Positions 51,612 through 62,093 are shown, counted from the stretch's first letter. The stretch: DNA of 64,000 nt from Candidatus Methanoperedentaceae archaeon (GCA_003104905.1 PQAS01000048.1:1-64000), one strand, 5' to 3'. Numbers and translations: made by a program. Notes: generated by a model from the letters alone, not told the origin.

Positions 51612-52450
51612 AATCTTTCCTTCTTTGTATAAATTCTTTCTTTCAAATCAAAACGTTTAAATGATTGGCTTGCCGGGCCGACCAGTGTTTCTGTTTTTCC
51701 CATAACAAAATATCCCCCTTCATTCAGAGCATCATAAAAATTCATATACAATATCTCCTGCAATTTTTCTTCAAAATATATTGTAACGTTCCTGCAAAAT
51801 ATTATATCAAATCCTGTTAATTTAGGCCCGGATATCAAATCATGGCGTTTCACTTTCACCAGCTTCTTTAATTCATCAATGACCTTGTAATTGTCATCTT
51901 TCCTGATAAAAAACCGGGCGATCCTTTCCTTTTCTAATTTTTCTAACTGCTTGGGCTGGAATACGCCATTTTCTGCTTTTTCAAGGGAGTCTTCATCGAT
52001 ATCAGTACCAAGAATAGAAATATTATATCTTCTGGCGGAACTTCCCAGATATTCATTCAAAAGAATTGCGATTGAATAAGGTTCTTCCCCATTTGAACAT
52101 CCTGCGCTCCAGACTTTGATGACCCTATTATTTCCTTTGTACTTGATCAATTCAGGAAGGATATTGTTCCGGACTGATTCATATGTTTCGGGGTTCCTGA
52201 ATAATTCCGTGACATTAACCGTTAACGTTTCCTTTAGCTGTTTTTCTTCATCAGCATTCTTTAAAAGCACCTGAGCATAATCCTTATAGGATGCTGATTG
52301 AGTCGCACGAAGCCTTACAGCAAGCCTTCTTTTCAAGTGAGGCTGTTTATAGTCTTCGCAATTAAAACCGATCTTTCGTTTTATGATTATCTTTAAATCT
52401 GCAAATTCCTTTTCATTTTCATGTATATTAACTGGTGTGAAATTCGTCAT
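51608..52450 (-). CDS. cheR: Chemotaxis methyltransferase CheR
   Basis: 280-residue SAM-dependent receptor glutamate methyltransferase. N-terminal helical CheR domain (NCEDYKQPHLKRRLAVRLR), then VWSAGCSNGEEPYSIA (motif I), TDIDEDSLEKA and the DIIFCRNVTIYF segment. No pentapeptide-binding domain. Overlaps both neighbours by 4 bases. Confidence 0.95.
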   Translation of the reverse strand: MTNFTPVNIHENEKEFADLKIIIKRKIGFNCEDYKQPHLKRRLAVRLRATQSASYKDYAQVLLKNADEEKQLKETLTVNVTELFRNPETYESVRNNILPELIKYKGNNRVIKVWSAGCSNGEEPYSIAILLNEYLGSSARRYNISILGTDIDEDSLEKAENGVFQPKQLEKLEKERIARFFIRKDDNYKVIDELKKLVKVKRHDLISGPKLTGFDIIFCRNVTIYFEEKLQEILYMNFYDALNEGGYFVMGKTETLVGPASQSFKRFDLKERIYTKKERL

Positions 52451-54396
52451 AATAATGTCACCACATCAAGTATCAATGCAACATTACCATCTCCAAGTAT
52501 AGTGGCACCTGCAAAACCTTTGATTCCTTTAAGAATATTATTATCAAGATTCTTGATTATGACTTCCTGCTGACCGATAACCTGATCAACTACAAGTCCT
52601 ACATTACTGCCGGCGCGTTCAACTACCACTATGAGGAGTTCTTGCGAACCATTAGTTTTGATATTGAAGAGTTTATGCAACCGGACTAAAGGCAGTACCT
52701 CTCCCCGGATCAAAATTACCTCTTCGCCTTTGATAGTCTTTATATCCTCTTTCTTAATCGATAGATCCCTTATTACATTAGTGATGGGTATTGCATAGAT
52801 CTCGTTTCCTACCTTTACCATCAGGGAATGTATTATAGCGACCGTCAATGGAAGCTTCAGTACTAACGTTGTCCCCTTTCCCAGAACGGAGTCAAGTTTT
52901 ATCGAACCCCCCATGCCGCCAATCTTGGTTCTTACAACATCCATTCCAACTCCTCTTCCTGAGATCTCCGTTACTTTCTCAGCAGTACTGAACCCGGGCA
53001 AAAACGACAGGTTGATTGCTTCATTATCCGAAAGCTTTGATGCCTCTTCCTGTGTCATTATTCCCTTTTTTATGGCAGACTCCCTCATCTTTTGGGGGTC
53101 CATCCCTTTACCATCATCCATCGCTTCTATAACAACATGATTCTTTTCCCTTCTGGCGGTTAATTTGACCGTACCTTTCGGGTTCTTTCCATTCTGTTTT
53201 CTTACATCAGGTAATTCTATCCCATGGTCCACGCAATTCCTGAGGATATGTACCAGAGGATCTCCGATCTCATCCAGTACAGTTCTGTCCAGTTCAATAT
53301 CTCCGCCTTCCAATATCAAATCGATTTCTTTCTCTTCTTTTTTCGCAAGATCCCTTATCATTCTGGGGAACCGGTTGAAAATCTGGTCAATGGGCACCAT
53401 TCTTGATGCCATTATTTCTTCCTGCAGATCGTTCGTAAGCCTATTAAGACTGGCAAGAGCCTCTTCAAGAGCATCTAATTTATACACACTGGCAAGCTGC
53501 ATCAATCTGATCTTGTTTATGATAAGTTCCCCTACGAGATTCATAAGGGAATCCAGGCGTTCTATGCTTACTCGTACACTCTGTACGCTTTTTATAGAGT
53601 TTTTGCTGCCTTCATTTGCAGAATTTTTATCTTCTATTTTTGTCTTCGCGCTCGAACCCTGATGGGATTTAACTTCAACTTTAATTATTTCAGATACTTT
53701 TTTTGCAGCATCTTCTAATTTTTTTGCCTCTTCTTTTGATGATATAATAACATTGAATTCACGGTCGAATTTTTCATCTTCCAGATCCTTTACGGGAGGA
53801 ATTGTTTCAATAATATCTCCAAGCTCCGACAAATTTCTCATTACCACGGTTGAGCGGGCGGATTTCAACATACAGGATTCATGAAGTGTGACAGTTATTT
53901 CAAAAATGTTGCATCCGTCTGTTTCCGTGGAATTTTTTGGCACAGGCGTATTATTATCCACATTTTCATGCACCACATTATCAGTAGAAAGGTCCTTTTC
54001 CGTATTTGATGCTACAGGATCATTTTGTGACAACAATGAAATTTTATTGATAAGGGAAGAAATATTAATATCAGAAGATTTTTCCGGTGCGTCCACCATT
54101 AGTTCAAGTGTATCAAGGCATTCAAACAGTATATCTATTGAAGAAGAATCAAGCTTTGTTTCATTTTTCCGGACCCTGTCCATCAGGTTTTCCATATTAT
54201 GGGTGAGTTCTTTAATATTGGTAAAACCCATCGTTGCAGACATGCCTTTGAGGGTATGGGCCGCCCTGAACATTATATTTATTGTTTCACTGTTCTGCGG
54301 ATCTTTTTCAAGATATAAAAGTGCTTCATTCATCGATTGAAGATGTTCCGCGGATTCAACCGCGAACATTTCCTTATATTCAGACATGTCATCCAT
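52447..54396 (-). CDS. cheA: Chemotaxis histidine kinase CheA
   Basis: 649 residues with all five CheA parts: Hpt (phospho-His in AAHTLKG, about residue 47), a P2-like CheY/CheB-binding domain (about 165-250), dimerisation helices (about 275-340), ATPase with N-box HILRNCVDHG, G1 DDGKGMD and G2 GRGVGMDVV, and a CheW-like regulatory domain at the C-terminus. No separate cheW gene or chemoreceptor is in this window, so partners must lie elsewhere. Confidence 0.95.
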   Translation of the reverse strand: MDDMSEYKEMFAVESAEHLQSMNEALLYLEKDPQNSETINIMFRAAHTLKGMSATMGFTNIKELTHNMENLMDRVRKNETKLDSSSIDILFECLDTLELMVDAPEKSSDINISSLINKISLLSQNDPVASNTEKDLSTDNVVHENVDNNTPVPKNSTETDGCNIFEITVTLHESCMLKSARSTVVMRNLSELGDIIETIPPVKDLEDEKFDREFNVIISSKEEAKKLEDAAKKVSEIIKVEVKSHQGSSAKTKIEDKNSANEGSKNSIKSVQSVRVSIERLDSLMNLVGELIINKIRLMQLASVYKLDALEEALASLNRLTNDLQEEIMASRMVPIDQIFNRFPRMIRDLAKKEEKEIDLILEGGDIELDRTVLDEIGDPLVHILRNCVDHGIELPDVRKQNGKNPKGTVKLTARREKNHVVIEAMDDGKGMDPQKMRESAIKKGIMTQEEASKLSDNEAINLSFLPGFSTAEKVTEISGRGVGMDVVRTKIGGMGGSIKLDSVLGKGTTLVLKLPLTVAIIHSLMVKVGNEIYAIPITNVIRDLSIKKEDIKTIKGEEVILIRGEVLPLVRLHKLFNIKTNGSQELLIVVVERAGSNVGLVVDQVIGQQEVIIKNLDNNILKGIKGFAGATILGDGNVALILDVVTLL

Positions 54397-54408
54397 AAAA
54401 TATTTCCT

Positions 54409-55485
54409 CTATGTAATTTGTGTTATATTTTCGGCTATTTTGCCAATTGGCAAAATGTAGTCAGCCAGTTTTTGTTCAATTACGGACCTGGGCATGCCGT
54501 AAACCACGCAAGTTGACTCTTCCTCAGCCATCACTTTGCCGCCTGCAAGTTTAAGTTTTCTGATACCATCGGTTCCGTCCGAACCCATTCCTGTAAGTAT
54601 TACGCCGAGTGAGTTCTGTCCGAAGATCGGCGCTACCGAATTGAGAAGAACATCAATAGAAGGCCGTACACCCTGGACTTTTACACCCTTTGTCAGGGCG
54701 ATTACATCCTTGAGGTCGCCATTGATTTTCTGCTGTTTTATAATCATATGAAAATCTCCGGGAGCGATATACACAGTTCCGGATTGCAGAATATCACCAT
54801 CTTCGGCCTCTCTTACTTTGATACTGGATATGGAATTCAAACGATCTGCCAGGGATTTGGTAAATCCGGGAGGCATATGCTGTACAACAAGGACCGGGGC
54901 ATGCAAATTGGAGGGTAGCAGGGGAATGACCTGCTGCAATGCCCTTGGGCCCCCTGTAGAGGATCCAATCACTATAATTTTATGAAATATGCTCTTTTTA
55001 GCAGAATCGTTTTTCTCTTTCAGGGATTTAACTTCAACGATATCGGATTTTTTCTCTTCTTCGATAAAACCAAGCTTACGGACCTGTACGCTTGAAGCGG
55101 CTTTTACTTTTTTCACAATCTCATCCTTTATCTTTGCCATATCAAGGCTGATATTTCCGGAAGGCTTGAGAATGAAATCAACTGCTCCATACTGAAACGC
55201 TGTCATGGTGACATCAGCCTGGTTTGATTCGGCGCCGCTTAGCATGATAACCGGTGTGGGACATTCACTCATGATATAACCAAGCGCATGTAAGCCGTCA
55301 AGTCCGGGCATTTCGAGGTCCATAGTGACTACATCCGGTTTTAGATCGGTAACCTTTTCAATGGCCTCCTGTCCATTTCTTGCCTTGCCGATTACTTCTA
55401 TATCGGGAGATTCTGCCAGAATATTAGTGATGATTTTACGCATAAAAGCTGAATCATCAACAACGAGTACTCTTATCCTGGGCAT
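54409..55485 (-). CDS. cheB: Protein-glutamate methylesterase CheB
   Basis: 358 residues: receiver domain (VVDDSAFMR, phospho-Asp in VVTMDLEMPG) then methylesterase with catalytic Ser in GSSTGGPRAL, His in VVQHMPPGFT and Asp in GMGSDGTDG. Removes receptor methyl groups opposite CheR and deamidates Gln in some species. Spaced 12 bases from both cheY and cheA. Confidence 0.95.
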   Translation of the reverse strand: MPRIRVLVVDDSAFMRKIITNILAESPDIEVIGKARNGQEAIEKVTDLKPDVVTMDLEMPGLDGLHALGYIMSECPTPVIMLSGAESNQADVTMTAFQYGAVDFILKPSGNISLDMAKIKDEIVKKVKAASSVQVRKLGFIEEEKKSDIVEVKSLKEKNDSAKKSIFHKIIVIGSSTGGPRALQQVIPLLPSNLHAPVLVVQHMPPGFTKSLADRLNSISSIKVREAEDGDILQSGTVYIAPGDFHMIIKQQKINGDLKDVIALTKGVKVQGVRPSIDVLLNSVAPIFGQNSLGVILTGMGSDGTDGIRKLKLAGGKVMAEEESTCVVYGMPRSVIEQKLADYILPIGKIAENITQIT

Positions 55486-55497
55486 AGGTAAACCTGA

Positions 55498-55854
55498 TCA
55501 CATATTCTTGGAAACAGCTTCCAGTACTTTTGCAGCATCAAATGGTTTTATTATAAAATCTCTTGCACCTATCTTGATCGCATCATTCACAACAGTCTGC
55601 TGGCCTATTGAACTACACATGATAACTTTTGCATTACTATCAAAAGCCATTATTTGTTTGAGGCATTCAATACCGTCAATGTTTGGCATAACTATGTCCA
55701 GGAATACAAGGTTGGGTTTATGTTCCTTGTACTTTGCAACACCGTCTGAACCATCGACTCCTTCAACCAATTCGTGCCCTGTAGGTGAAATGATTTTCTT
55801 AAGCATCATTCGCATGAATGCTGCATCATCTACAAGCAATATTTTTCCTGCCAT
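55498..55854 (-). CDS. cheY: Response regulator CheY
   Basis: 118-residue single receiver domain: DDAAFMR acidic pocket, phospho-Asp in LVFLDIVMPN, Thr/Ser switch in IMCSSIG and Lys in IIKPFDA. Archaeal CheY signals to the archaellum motor through CheF and ArlC/D/E, none of which are in this cluster. GGAGGAAGA precedes the ATG, and a TATA-like tgtatatacc (about 55934-55943) suggests that the che operon has its own promoter. Confidence 0.95.
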   Translation of the reverse strand: MAGKILLVDDAAFMRMMLKKIISPTGHELVEGVDGSDGVAKYKEHKPNLVFLDIVMPNIDGIECLKQIMAFDSNAKVIMCSSIGQQTVVNDAIKIGARDFIIKPFDAAKVLEAVSKNM

Positions 55855-55973
55855 TCTTCCTCCAATATATTATTTTAGATTTCATTATTTGAAAGTTCAT
55901 TTCATTATTATGTATGCTATTCTTTACCACATTGGTATATACAAAAGTGTGATGTATGTGTGAAATTGCATGA

Positions 55974-57626
55974 TTACATTCCCAATAGCGGTCCCATTCC
56001 TTGCAGCGTTAATTCGGCAGTCAGCGCAGAAATCCATACAAGCCCCACAAAATGAGTATATGTATTAAAATGATGACCTCCATCAACGATTCTTATTAGC
56101 ATTGCTGACATCAGCGAATGGCAAACCATCATTATCATAAGCATCGTTGTCATTAATGGAATATTGGTAGCCGAGATAGTAGCAATTGAAATCCCTATGT
56201 CGATATCAGGGATCGAAACAGTAGAAAACATTTTTGCCAGCATTGAAATTATGGACACAGCAAGAAACATTGTCGCCGCAATCCCTGCCGTCATGCCATA
56301 GAGCACGCCTATAAGGCTTGAAGCGCTGCTGTATCTCAATTTTCTCAATGAAAGTATAGTCATAAAATTCCTGCTGATGATATCTCCGATAATGGCCGGT
56401 TTTCCACCTACATTTGTCCCCTCCACGAACATTGTTGCAAAGCGTTCAATAAGATTACTCCCTGTTCCTGCTGCAAAATGCTCCCATGAACGCATTGTAT
56501 TGAGTCTTGATCTAAGTCTTTTATACAAGTTATTAACATTTTCTGAAAGTGGACCGAAATCATGTGAGGTCAGTTCTTTCAATGATTCAAGAATCAGTCC
56601 GCTTCTTGAGCCGGCAGCTCCACCCAGTGACCTGATGAAGGCGCCAAAATTATTGTCATATCTTTTGATCTTGTTTTCTTCAGTCCGGGCTATCAGTCCG
56701 GTAAGTAAGAGCGGGGTTAATGAAGCTGCGAACATGATAGTTGTTGGTAATTTAGTAAAAACAAGTACAATTCCCGTTAAGATTATACAAAGAAATAAAG
56801 AAACCGGCAAAGACCACTTGATCCTGCGATCAGCTACAGTCTCAATTTCAAGTGTATGCCATATCCTGTCGGCCGGCACTTTTGACCTTGCATACAATAA
56901 TATCACTAATTCCGTGCCAATGAAAATGGCTATTGCACCGCCAAGCAGCGTTATGGAATCCATTCCTGTAATTATTGGCATGATAATGGCAAATGCCACA
57001 ATGAATATAAGGGACATGCACATTGAAATGAACATTTCTTTGATCATATCGATGGAATTCAAAGAGTCCTGGTACATTGTCGTGAAATCATTCATTACAA
57101 CGGTTTGTTCTGAAATAACGAACTCTTCAAATAACTGCCCGGCCTGAACCGAATGTGCCATCCTGTCAAGAAAATCTGAAAAAAGCACTGAAGGCGTCCG
57201 CTGTGCTATGAACCTGCAAGCCACCGGGAAACTTACATGCCAGTAATAAATAAGGGCATGTATCCTTCCTGTCTCTTTTGCCAGGTAACCATAGGCTTCG
57301 GTATGTGATAGCTTGAGTAACAGATCAACCCTTGTCATTTGTGACGTCGCCAGAACGCCCATGTGCGTAATATAATAATGAATATTATTGTCAATTTCTT
57401 TTTTCTTGCTCTCCAGGCCTGTGACCGGATAAACTAAAACAACGGCAAAAAGCGCAATGGGTACGAGTATTACACCCACTACCATCATTCCTTCCATGAT
57501 GGAAGGAACAAGAACCAGGATTACAGCCGGAAATAAAAACGCTAAAATAATTACCGGTATTACAAAATTCTTAAAATAGTTTTTTTGCGAGATTCCTAGG
57601 CAGTGAAATATGACTTTTGTGTTCAT
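55974..57626 (-). CDS. arlJ: Archaellum membrane platform protein ArlJ (FlaJ)
   Basis: 550-residue polytopic membrane protein, homolog of type IV pilus platform proteins, with about nine membrane helices in two blocks separated by cytoplasmic helical T2SF domains. Anchors the motor and works with ArlI. Starts 3 bases after the arlI stop. Last gene of the arl operon. Confidence 0.94.
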   Translation of the reverse strand: MNTKVIFHCLGISQKNYFKNFVIPVIILAFLFPAVILVLVPSIMEGMMVVGVILVPIALFAVVLVYPVTGLESKKKEIDNNIHYYITHMGVLATSQMTRVDLLLKLSHTEAYGYLAKETGRIHALIYYWHVSFPVACRFIAQRTPSVLFSDFLDRMAHSVQAGQLFEEFVISEQTVVMNDFTTMYQDSLNSIDMIKEMFISMCMSLIFIVAFAIIMPIITGMDSITLLGGAIAIFIGTELVILLYARSKVPADRIWHTLEIETVADRRIKWSLPVSLFLCIILTGIVLVFTKLPTTIMFAASLTPLLLTGLIARTEENKIKRYDNNFGAFIRSLGGAAGSRSGLILESLKELTSHDFGPLSENVNNLYKRLRSRLNTMRSWEHFAAGTGSNLIERFATMFVEGTNVGGKPAIIGDIISRNFMTILSLRKLRYSSASSLIGVLYGMTAGIAATMFLAVSIISMLAKMFSTVSIPDIDIGISIATISATNIPLMTTMLMIMMVCHSLMSAMLIRIVDGGHHFNTYTHFVGLVWISALTAELTLQGMGPLLGM

Positions 57627-57629
57627 ACT

Positions 57630-59270
57630 TCATACCTCAAATGGAATACCTTCAAGACCTCTTGCCTGATAAGCCCAAATTATGTCTCTTACTTTATAAT
57701 AATCCAGGATATTTTCTTCAACCATCCTGGTAAGGATTTTGGCACGCAATGCAAGGTCGTCATATATCAGGCGCTTATCATCATAACCCTGTTTGGCAGC
57801 TATCTTGTCAAGGAGGAAACTATTGTTCATACCTCTGAAACGGTGTTTGTCATTTGTGAAATCCCACTCAAAAACTCCACGCGTTATTACGCCACCCGCT
57901 TCTTCCAGATATCCTTCAATTTCATCAACCGAAGTGCATCTTCGTAAATATTTTCCTTTTCTATAAATTGCCTGGAGGATTAAAGCCGCATTGAGGTTAT
58001 CTGCAAATGTTGCCGGAATATTGATAGGTTCACCGGAAAGCCTCTGAAGAAGTTTCTTAACCGATGAAGCATGGAATGTGGCAAGAACCGCATGTCCTGT
58101 CTGCATGGCCTGGAATGCGACAGCGCCCTCTGCGCCGCGGATTTCACCTACAATGATATAATTTGGTCTTGACCGAAGGGCTACTTTCAGGAGAGTGAAT
58201 GTATCTACTTGTGATTCTACCGGGCCATCTTCACGCGTGATTAATTGCTGCCATGCCGGCTGCGGTGGAGCTACTTCAGCAGTGTTCTCAACAGTATACA
58301 TCTTTGATTTGCTGCTAATGAATGGCAATGCTGCGTTAAGCATTGTTGTTTTGCCGCTTGCCGTTTCGCCGCTGAAGAAAATACTCATCTGGTTCTCAAG
58401 CAGGATCCAGAGATATGCACACATGTTGGCATCAACACTCCCCCATTTAATAAGCTGGGGAATGCTCGCAGGTATTTCCATGAATTTTCTCATGGTGAAG
58501 CTGGAACCTTTTCGGCTAACATCAGTACTATAAATAGCACTGATCCTTGTGCCATCAGGAAGAGTCCCATCTATGATAGGGCGTGCATCGCTTACTGGCC
58601 TGCCGATGCGTTCACCCATTGTATGAAGCCAGTGACTCAGGTTTTCCTGTGTGCCAAAAGTCAGATTTGTTGTAAGCATACCCATGATCTTATGGACAAT
58701 ATAAATACCGTTAACGCCTATACTGTGAATATCTTCAAGGTAAGGGTCTCTTATTACAGGTTCTATCGGGCCCTGGCCGATTACATCCCTGTCCAGGAAA
58801 TATGAGATCTTGTCATATTCATCCGGGGTTAAAGATATGGCTTTTACACCCAGGAATTTATCAAATATTCCAATTGGTGCGAATTTTCCCTGGATTTGAA
58901 TGGATTCGTTAAAAAGTTTCATCATTAACTTTCTCAATTGTTCCTCATTTTCAGGAACGATTTCATCCGCAGCCTTTTCGAGAATAATATCCATTATATT
59001 CTTATATTTTTTTGACTCATCAGGTGAAAGAACAGGCTCAACCGCGATATAGAATATTTGTTTTGTGACCTTGTCGCCTTTTAAATGAATAAATATCGGG
59101 TCGCCCACAGGATAAATAATGGAAGGTACAGGAATGTCTACAATATCACGGGATAATTTGGGAAAGAAATCAGGCATGACTCCGAGTTCTTTCTTAATCC
59201 TGTCTACATACTCTGTAAGATGCGGATTTCTTTTCAGGGCTTCTTCGAATTTATCATCCATGAGAATCAC
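57630..59270 (-). CDS. arlI: Archaellum motor ATPase ArlI (FlaI)
   Basis: 546-residue type II/IV secretion ATPase that powers both assembly and rotation. Walker A GETASGKTT, Walker B YIIVGEIRGAE, and the His box FQAMQTGHAVLATFHA. The N-terminal domain (about 1-230) mediates oligomerisation. Four bases separate it from arlH. Confidence 0.96.
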   Translation of the reverse strand: MILMDDKFEEALKRNPHLTEYVDRIKKELGVMPDFFPKLSRDIVDIPVPSIIYPVGDPIFIHLKGDKVTKQIFYIAVEPVLSPDESKKYKNIMDIILEKAADEIVPENEEQLRKLMMKLFNESIQIQGKFAPIGIFDKFLGVKAISLTPDEYDKISYFLDRDVIGQGPIEPVIRDPYLEDIHSIGVNGIYIVHKIMGMLTTNLTFGTQENLSHWLHTMGERIGRPVSDARPIIDGTLPDGTRISAIYSTDVSRKGSSFTMRKFMEIPASIPQLIKWGSVDANMCAYLWILLENQMSIFFSGETASGKTTMLNAALPFISSKSKMYTVENTAEVAPPQPAWQQLITREDGPVESQVDTFTLLKVALRSRPNYIIVGEIRGAEGAVAFQAMQTGHAVLATFHASSVKKLLQRLSGEPINIPATFADNLNAALILQAIYRKGKYLRRCTSVDEIEGYLEEAGGVITRGVFEWDFTNDKHRFRGMNNSFLLDKIAAKQGYDDKRLIYDDLALRAKILTRMVEENILDYYKVRDIIWAYQARGLEGIPFEV

Positions 59271-59274
59271 CTCA

Positions 59275-59967
59275 CTATGAAACCCCAGAAATGTTGATCA
59301 TGACGCCGCTTCTTGCTTCTACTTTGAATCCAATCATTGCCCCAACCTGTATTTCAGGACGTGAATATTTATTTATTATCATTGTCCGCAGCATTTCTGT
59401 CCCCATCTGCCGCATTTTTAATGTTATCATGATCTCGGCTGCATCTTTAAATTCGGAAACTACGTGAGTCGGCAACTCAGTGCTGTCCATTGTAATTATA
59501 ATAGTTTTCTGCATACCAGATATTTTCTTAAAAAATGAGATTAGCTCAAGACTTTTAGCTGCGTCGGTCCCGTATCGGATAAGGGCGGAAAGAGTATCTA
59601 TTATTATTATATTTTTTTCATAAAGTCCTTCTGCACCCATCAGGCGCTGGATAAAATCGATTCTGGGTTTGGATTCTTTTAACAATGGAAAAACCGGGAT
59701 ATACAATAACTCTCCTTTTAGCAGCCTGATACCAATCGGATAATCAAGTGATTTCATCTGGCCGATGAAATTCTTTGTGGTCAATTGGGTTGAGATGTAT
59801 GTAACTGTATTTTTATTATCAAGAAGACCAAAAGCAAATCTCTGGCATAATGCGCTTTTTCCACTTCCGCTGGGGCCGTCTATCATTATAAGGGAACCTT
59901 TCGGGAACCCGCCGCCAAGCATCTGGTTCAATTCGTCCCTGTCAAGCACAAAATTATATCCTGCCAT
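59275..59967 (-). CDS. arlH: Archaellum RecA-like protein ArlH (FlaH)
   Basis: 230-residue KaiC/RecA-like protein: Walker A DGPSGSGKSALCQR and Walker B NIIIIDTLSALI. ArlH binds ATP without hydrolysis and regulates ArlI. Directly follows arlG. Confidence 0.94.
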   Translation of the reverse strand: MAGYNFVLDRDELNQMLGGGFPKGSLIMIDGPSGSGKSALCQRFAFGLLDNKNTVTYISTQLTTKNFIGQMKSLDYPIGIRLLKGELLYIPVFPLLKESKPRIDFIQRLMGAEGLYEKNIIIIDTLSALIRYGTDAAKSLELISFFKKISGMQKTIIITMDSTELPTHVVSEFKDAAEIMITLKMRQMGTEMLRTMIINKYSRPEIQVGAMIGFKVEARSGVMINISGVS

Positions 59968-59968
59968 A

Positions 59969-60418
59969 TCAAGTTGTCCTGAAAAGAAGTGTGTCTTCTA
60001 TTCCATTTCCTGTTATGATCCTGAGATTATGACTGCCTGCCGCAAGAGAAGTTGCTGCATCAATTTGCAGGACATCTCCTGAAAGCCACATTTCGCCGCC
60101 CTCAAGAATTGTTTTATTGAGGTTGCCATTTGTAACAATAGTCCCGTCTATAATGACTGAAATATATTGTATGCCGAGCTCTTCTTTCCCGGTATTTTTT
60201 ATATAAAATGAATAATTACCACTGGAATAAGGTATATATTCGGGGTCGTTTATGATCGTGATATCTGTCTTTAACTGTTCAGTTAATGTCTTACTTCCAA
60301 CAATTGCAGCTGATGAGATAGATTGGATATTCAGGAACATTGCTCCAATTACACTTAATGCGATTATTACAGATGTGATGAAAAAGACCATCTGGGTTGC
60401 TGATGCACCTGCTCCCAT
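59969..60418 (-). CDS. arlG: Archaellum stator-type protein ArlG (FlaG)
   Basis: 149 residues: N-terminal hydrophobic helix (about 9-30, SATQMVFFITSVIIALSVIG) and an extracellular beta-sandwich. ArlF and ArlG together bind the S-layer and serve as stator. Follows arlF by 9 bases. Confidence 0.88.
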   Translation of the reverse strand: MGAGASATQMVFFITSVIIALSVIGAMFLNIQSISSAAIVGSKTLTEQLKTDITIINDPEYIPYSSGNYSFYIKNTGKEELGIQYISVIIDGTIVTNGNLNKTILEGGEMWLSGDVLQIDAATSLAAGSHNLRIITGNGIEDTLLFRTT

Positions 60419-60427
60419 TTTTGTCTC

Positions 60428-60826
60428 CTAGGGCAGCGAATAATAATCAGCTGCGCCATTTTCGGTGATTATCTTTACCTTGCCGCTTCCAGTTCCGATA
60501 TTTACATCAATCGATGTTCTGGGGGGCCATACACCGGTGGGATTTACAGTATAAGAGGGGCTTGATTTAAATAGCCCGTTTATAATTACATCAATCTTAC
60601 TGGAATTCAGGGGAATTGACCCATTATTAAATACGGTGATGCTGTTCCCCTCCCATTTTGTGATTACTATTTTTGTATTCAATTTTTCGTTCCACATATC
60701 ATTTGAATTTTTTTTTGCCTCTTGTACCTGATGGAAGGCCATATCTCCCAAAGGATAGAACATAGTCGCCATATAAATTATGGACGCAGTGAAAATAACC
60801 ACAACAGCAGAGGCTGAAAAACCCAT
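60428..60826 (-). CDS. arlF: Archaellum stator-type protein ArlF (FlaF)
   Basis: 132 residues beginning MGFSASAVVVIFTASIIYMATMF, the typical ArlF opening with a membrane helix, and then an Ig-like domain that in other archaea binds S-layer protein. It comes 15 bases after the third archaellin gene, where arlC/D/E would usually lie. Confidence 0.88.
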   Translation of the reverse strand: MGFSASAVVVIFTASIIYMATMFYPLGDMAFHQVQEAKKNSNDMWNEKLNTKIVITKWEGNSITVFNNGSIPLNSSKIDVIINGLFKSSPSYTVNPTGVWPPRTSIDVNIGTGSGKVKIITENGAADYYSLP

Positions 60827-60841
60827 ATTATCCTCTTGCTG

Positions 60842-61453
60842 TTATGGATATAGTCGGACGAATCTGTTTACTCCAAAGGAGTTGGGTGTTGCTATTTCGA
60901 GATTTACAGCCTGCCCAAGTTCCTGGTTCAAAGATAACCAGAAGGTTTTTCTTGGGGCCAGGATTATACCAGGCATAGAACTAGCAGGTACTTTGATTTC
61001 AATAAGATCTCCACTGTTAAGCACCGGCGTAACTGAAGAAAATGAGGAATCTTCATCCCGCACCGATGATGCAGTATATGAAAAATTGGCGCTGGAATTA
61101 GAATAATTCAGATCAAGGCGTACTGTTGTATCCATAACCGTTACAATAACTTGCCTCAAATCTATTGATGTAGTACCTACATCCGGTTTAAGCCTGATTA
61201 ATACATCATCAATTGTGGGATTGATACTGTTAGATCTATCCCCAATGACCGACTCAACGACGATATTCGAAGATATCTGCTGCGTCGCCTCTTTGCTTGT
61301 CTTCGTTGCTTTTTGTTGAAGCGCCCCAGTTGTATATATTAGTACTGTTGCTGCTACTGCAGCTACTAGCACCATTGCGATGAAAATGATCAAAGTTCCG
61401 ACTCCTATATCACCTCTTTCATTGTCCATCAGAAATTTTTGGTTTGCTTTCAT
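60842..61453 (-). CDS. arlB: Archaellin 3
   Basis: 203 residues from ATG 61453 (GGAG six bases upstream; an ATG at 61465 is too close to it). The class III signal ends NERG, so cleavage is predicted before DIGVGTLIIFIAMVLVAAVAA, the hydrophobic helix that packs the filament core. The C-terminal part forms the outer domain (ends VRLYP). Unlike the other two archaellins it has Gly at the -1 position. Confidence 0.92.
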   Translation of the reverse strand: MKANQKFLMDNERGDIGVGTLIIFIAMVLVAAVAATVLIYTTGALQQKATKTSKEATQQISSNIVVESVIGDRSNSINPTIDDVLIRLKPDVGTTSIDLRQVIVTVMDTTVRLDLNYSNSSANFSYTASSVRDEDSSFSSVTPVLNSGDLIEIKVPASSMPGIILAPRKTFWLSLNQELGQAVNLEIATPNSFGVNRFVRLYP

Positions 61454-61487
61454 ATCATTCTCCAAATAAAGAAAAAAAATTCCCCGT

Positions 61488-62093
61488 TTAGGGGAATAGC
61501 TGTATGTAATTTTTCGTTCCCCATGTTGAAGGAGCTATTACTTCCTTCATTATCATAGTACCGGTTTCCGGAACAATCTCAATAAGACCTTTCTCCCTTA
61601 GACCCAATGGGTTGGATGGTTGAATTGTAAGTATTGAGAGTTCGCCTACTTGCAGAACAGTATTTGGTGTTCCTGTAGAGCGTTCTTCGGAATAGTTAAA
61701 TGATGTTGTATTCAGGGGAGCACTTAAGTTGGCTGTGGTGTAATTCATTGTATTTGATGTTTGATTATCAATATATTTCATAACAACAGATTGAAAGTCG
61801 ATGTTTTGCCCGCCAGCAGATAATTGTACGGCGATGGTAAGGTTATCAATTTTTTCTGTCCCTGATTGAGTTCCAATATTACCGATAACCGATACAATAT
61901 TTAAATTGGAAGTGACTTCTGTGGCTGCTTCTTTACCGGTCTGCTGTGCTTTTTGTTGCAGTATACCTGATGTCTGTATCAGCACTGCTGCTGCTACAGC
62001 TGCTACGAGAACCATTGCAATAAATATAATCAATGTCCCTATACCAACATCAGCTGTATCATTTATTAGTATGCTATTTTTTTGTTTATTCAT
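61488..62093 (-). CDS. arlB: Archaellin 2
   Basis: 201 residues from ATG 62093, chosen because AAGGTGA lies six bases upstream; an earlier in-frame ATG (62123) overlaps the previous stop codon. Signal ends NDTA before DVGIGTLIIFIAMVLVAAVAA; the -1 residue is Ala. C-terminus ends IQLFP. Confidence 0.92.
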   Translation of the reverse strand: MNKQKNSILINDTADVGIGTLIIFIAMVLVAAVAAAVLIQTSGILQQKAQQTGKEAATEVTSNLNIVSVIGNIGTQSGTEKIDNLTIAVQLSAGGQNIDFQSVVMKYIDNQTSNTMNYTTANLSAPLNTTSFNYSEERSTGTPNTVLQVGELSILTIQPSNPLGLREKGLIEIVPETGTMIMKEVIAPSTWGTKNYIQLFP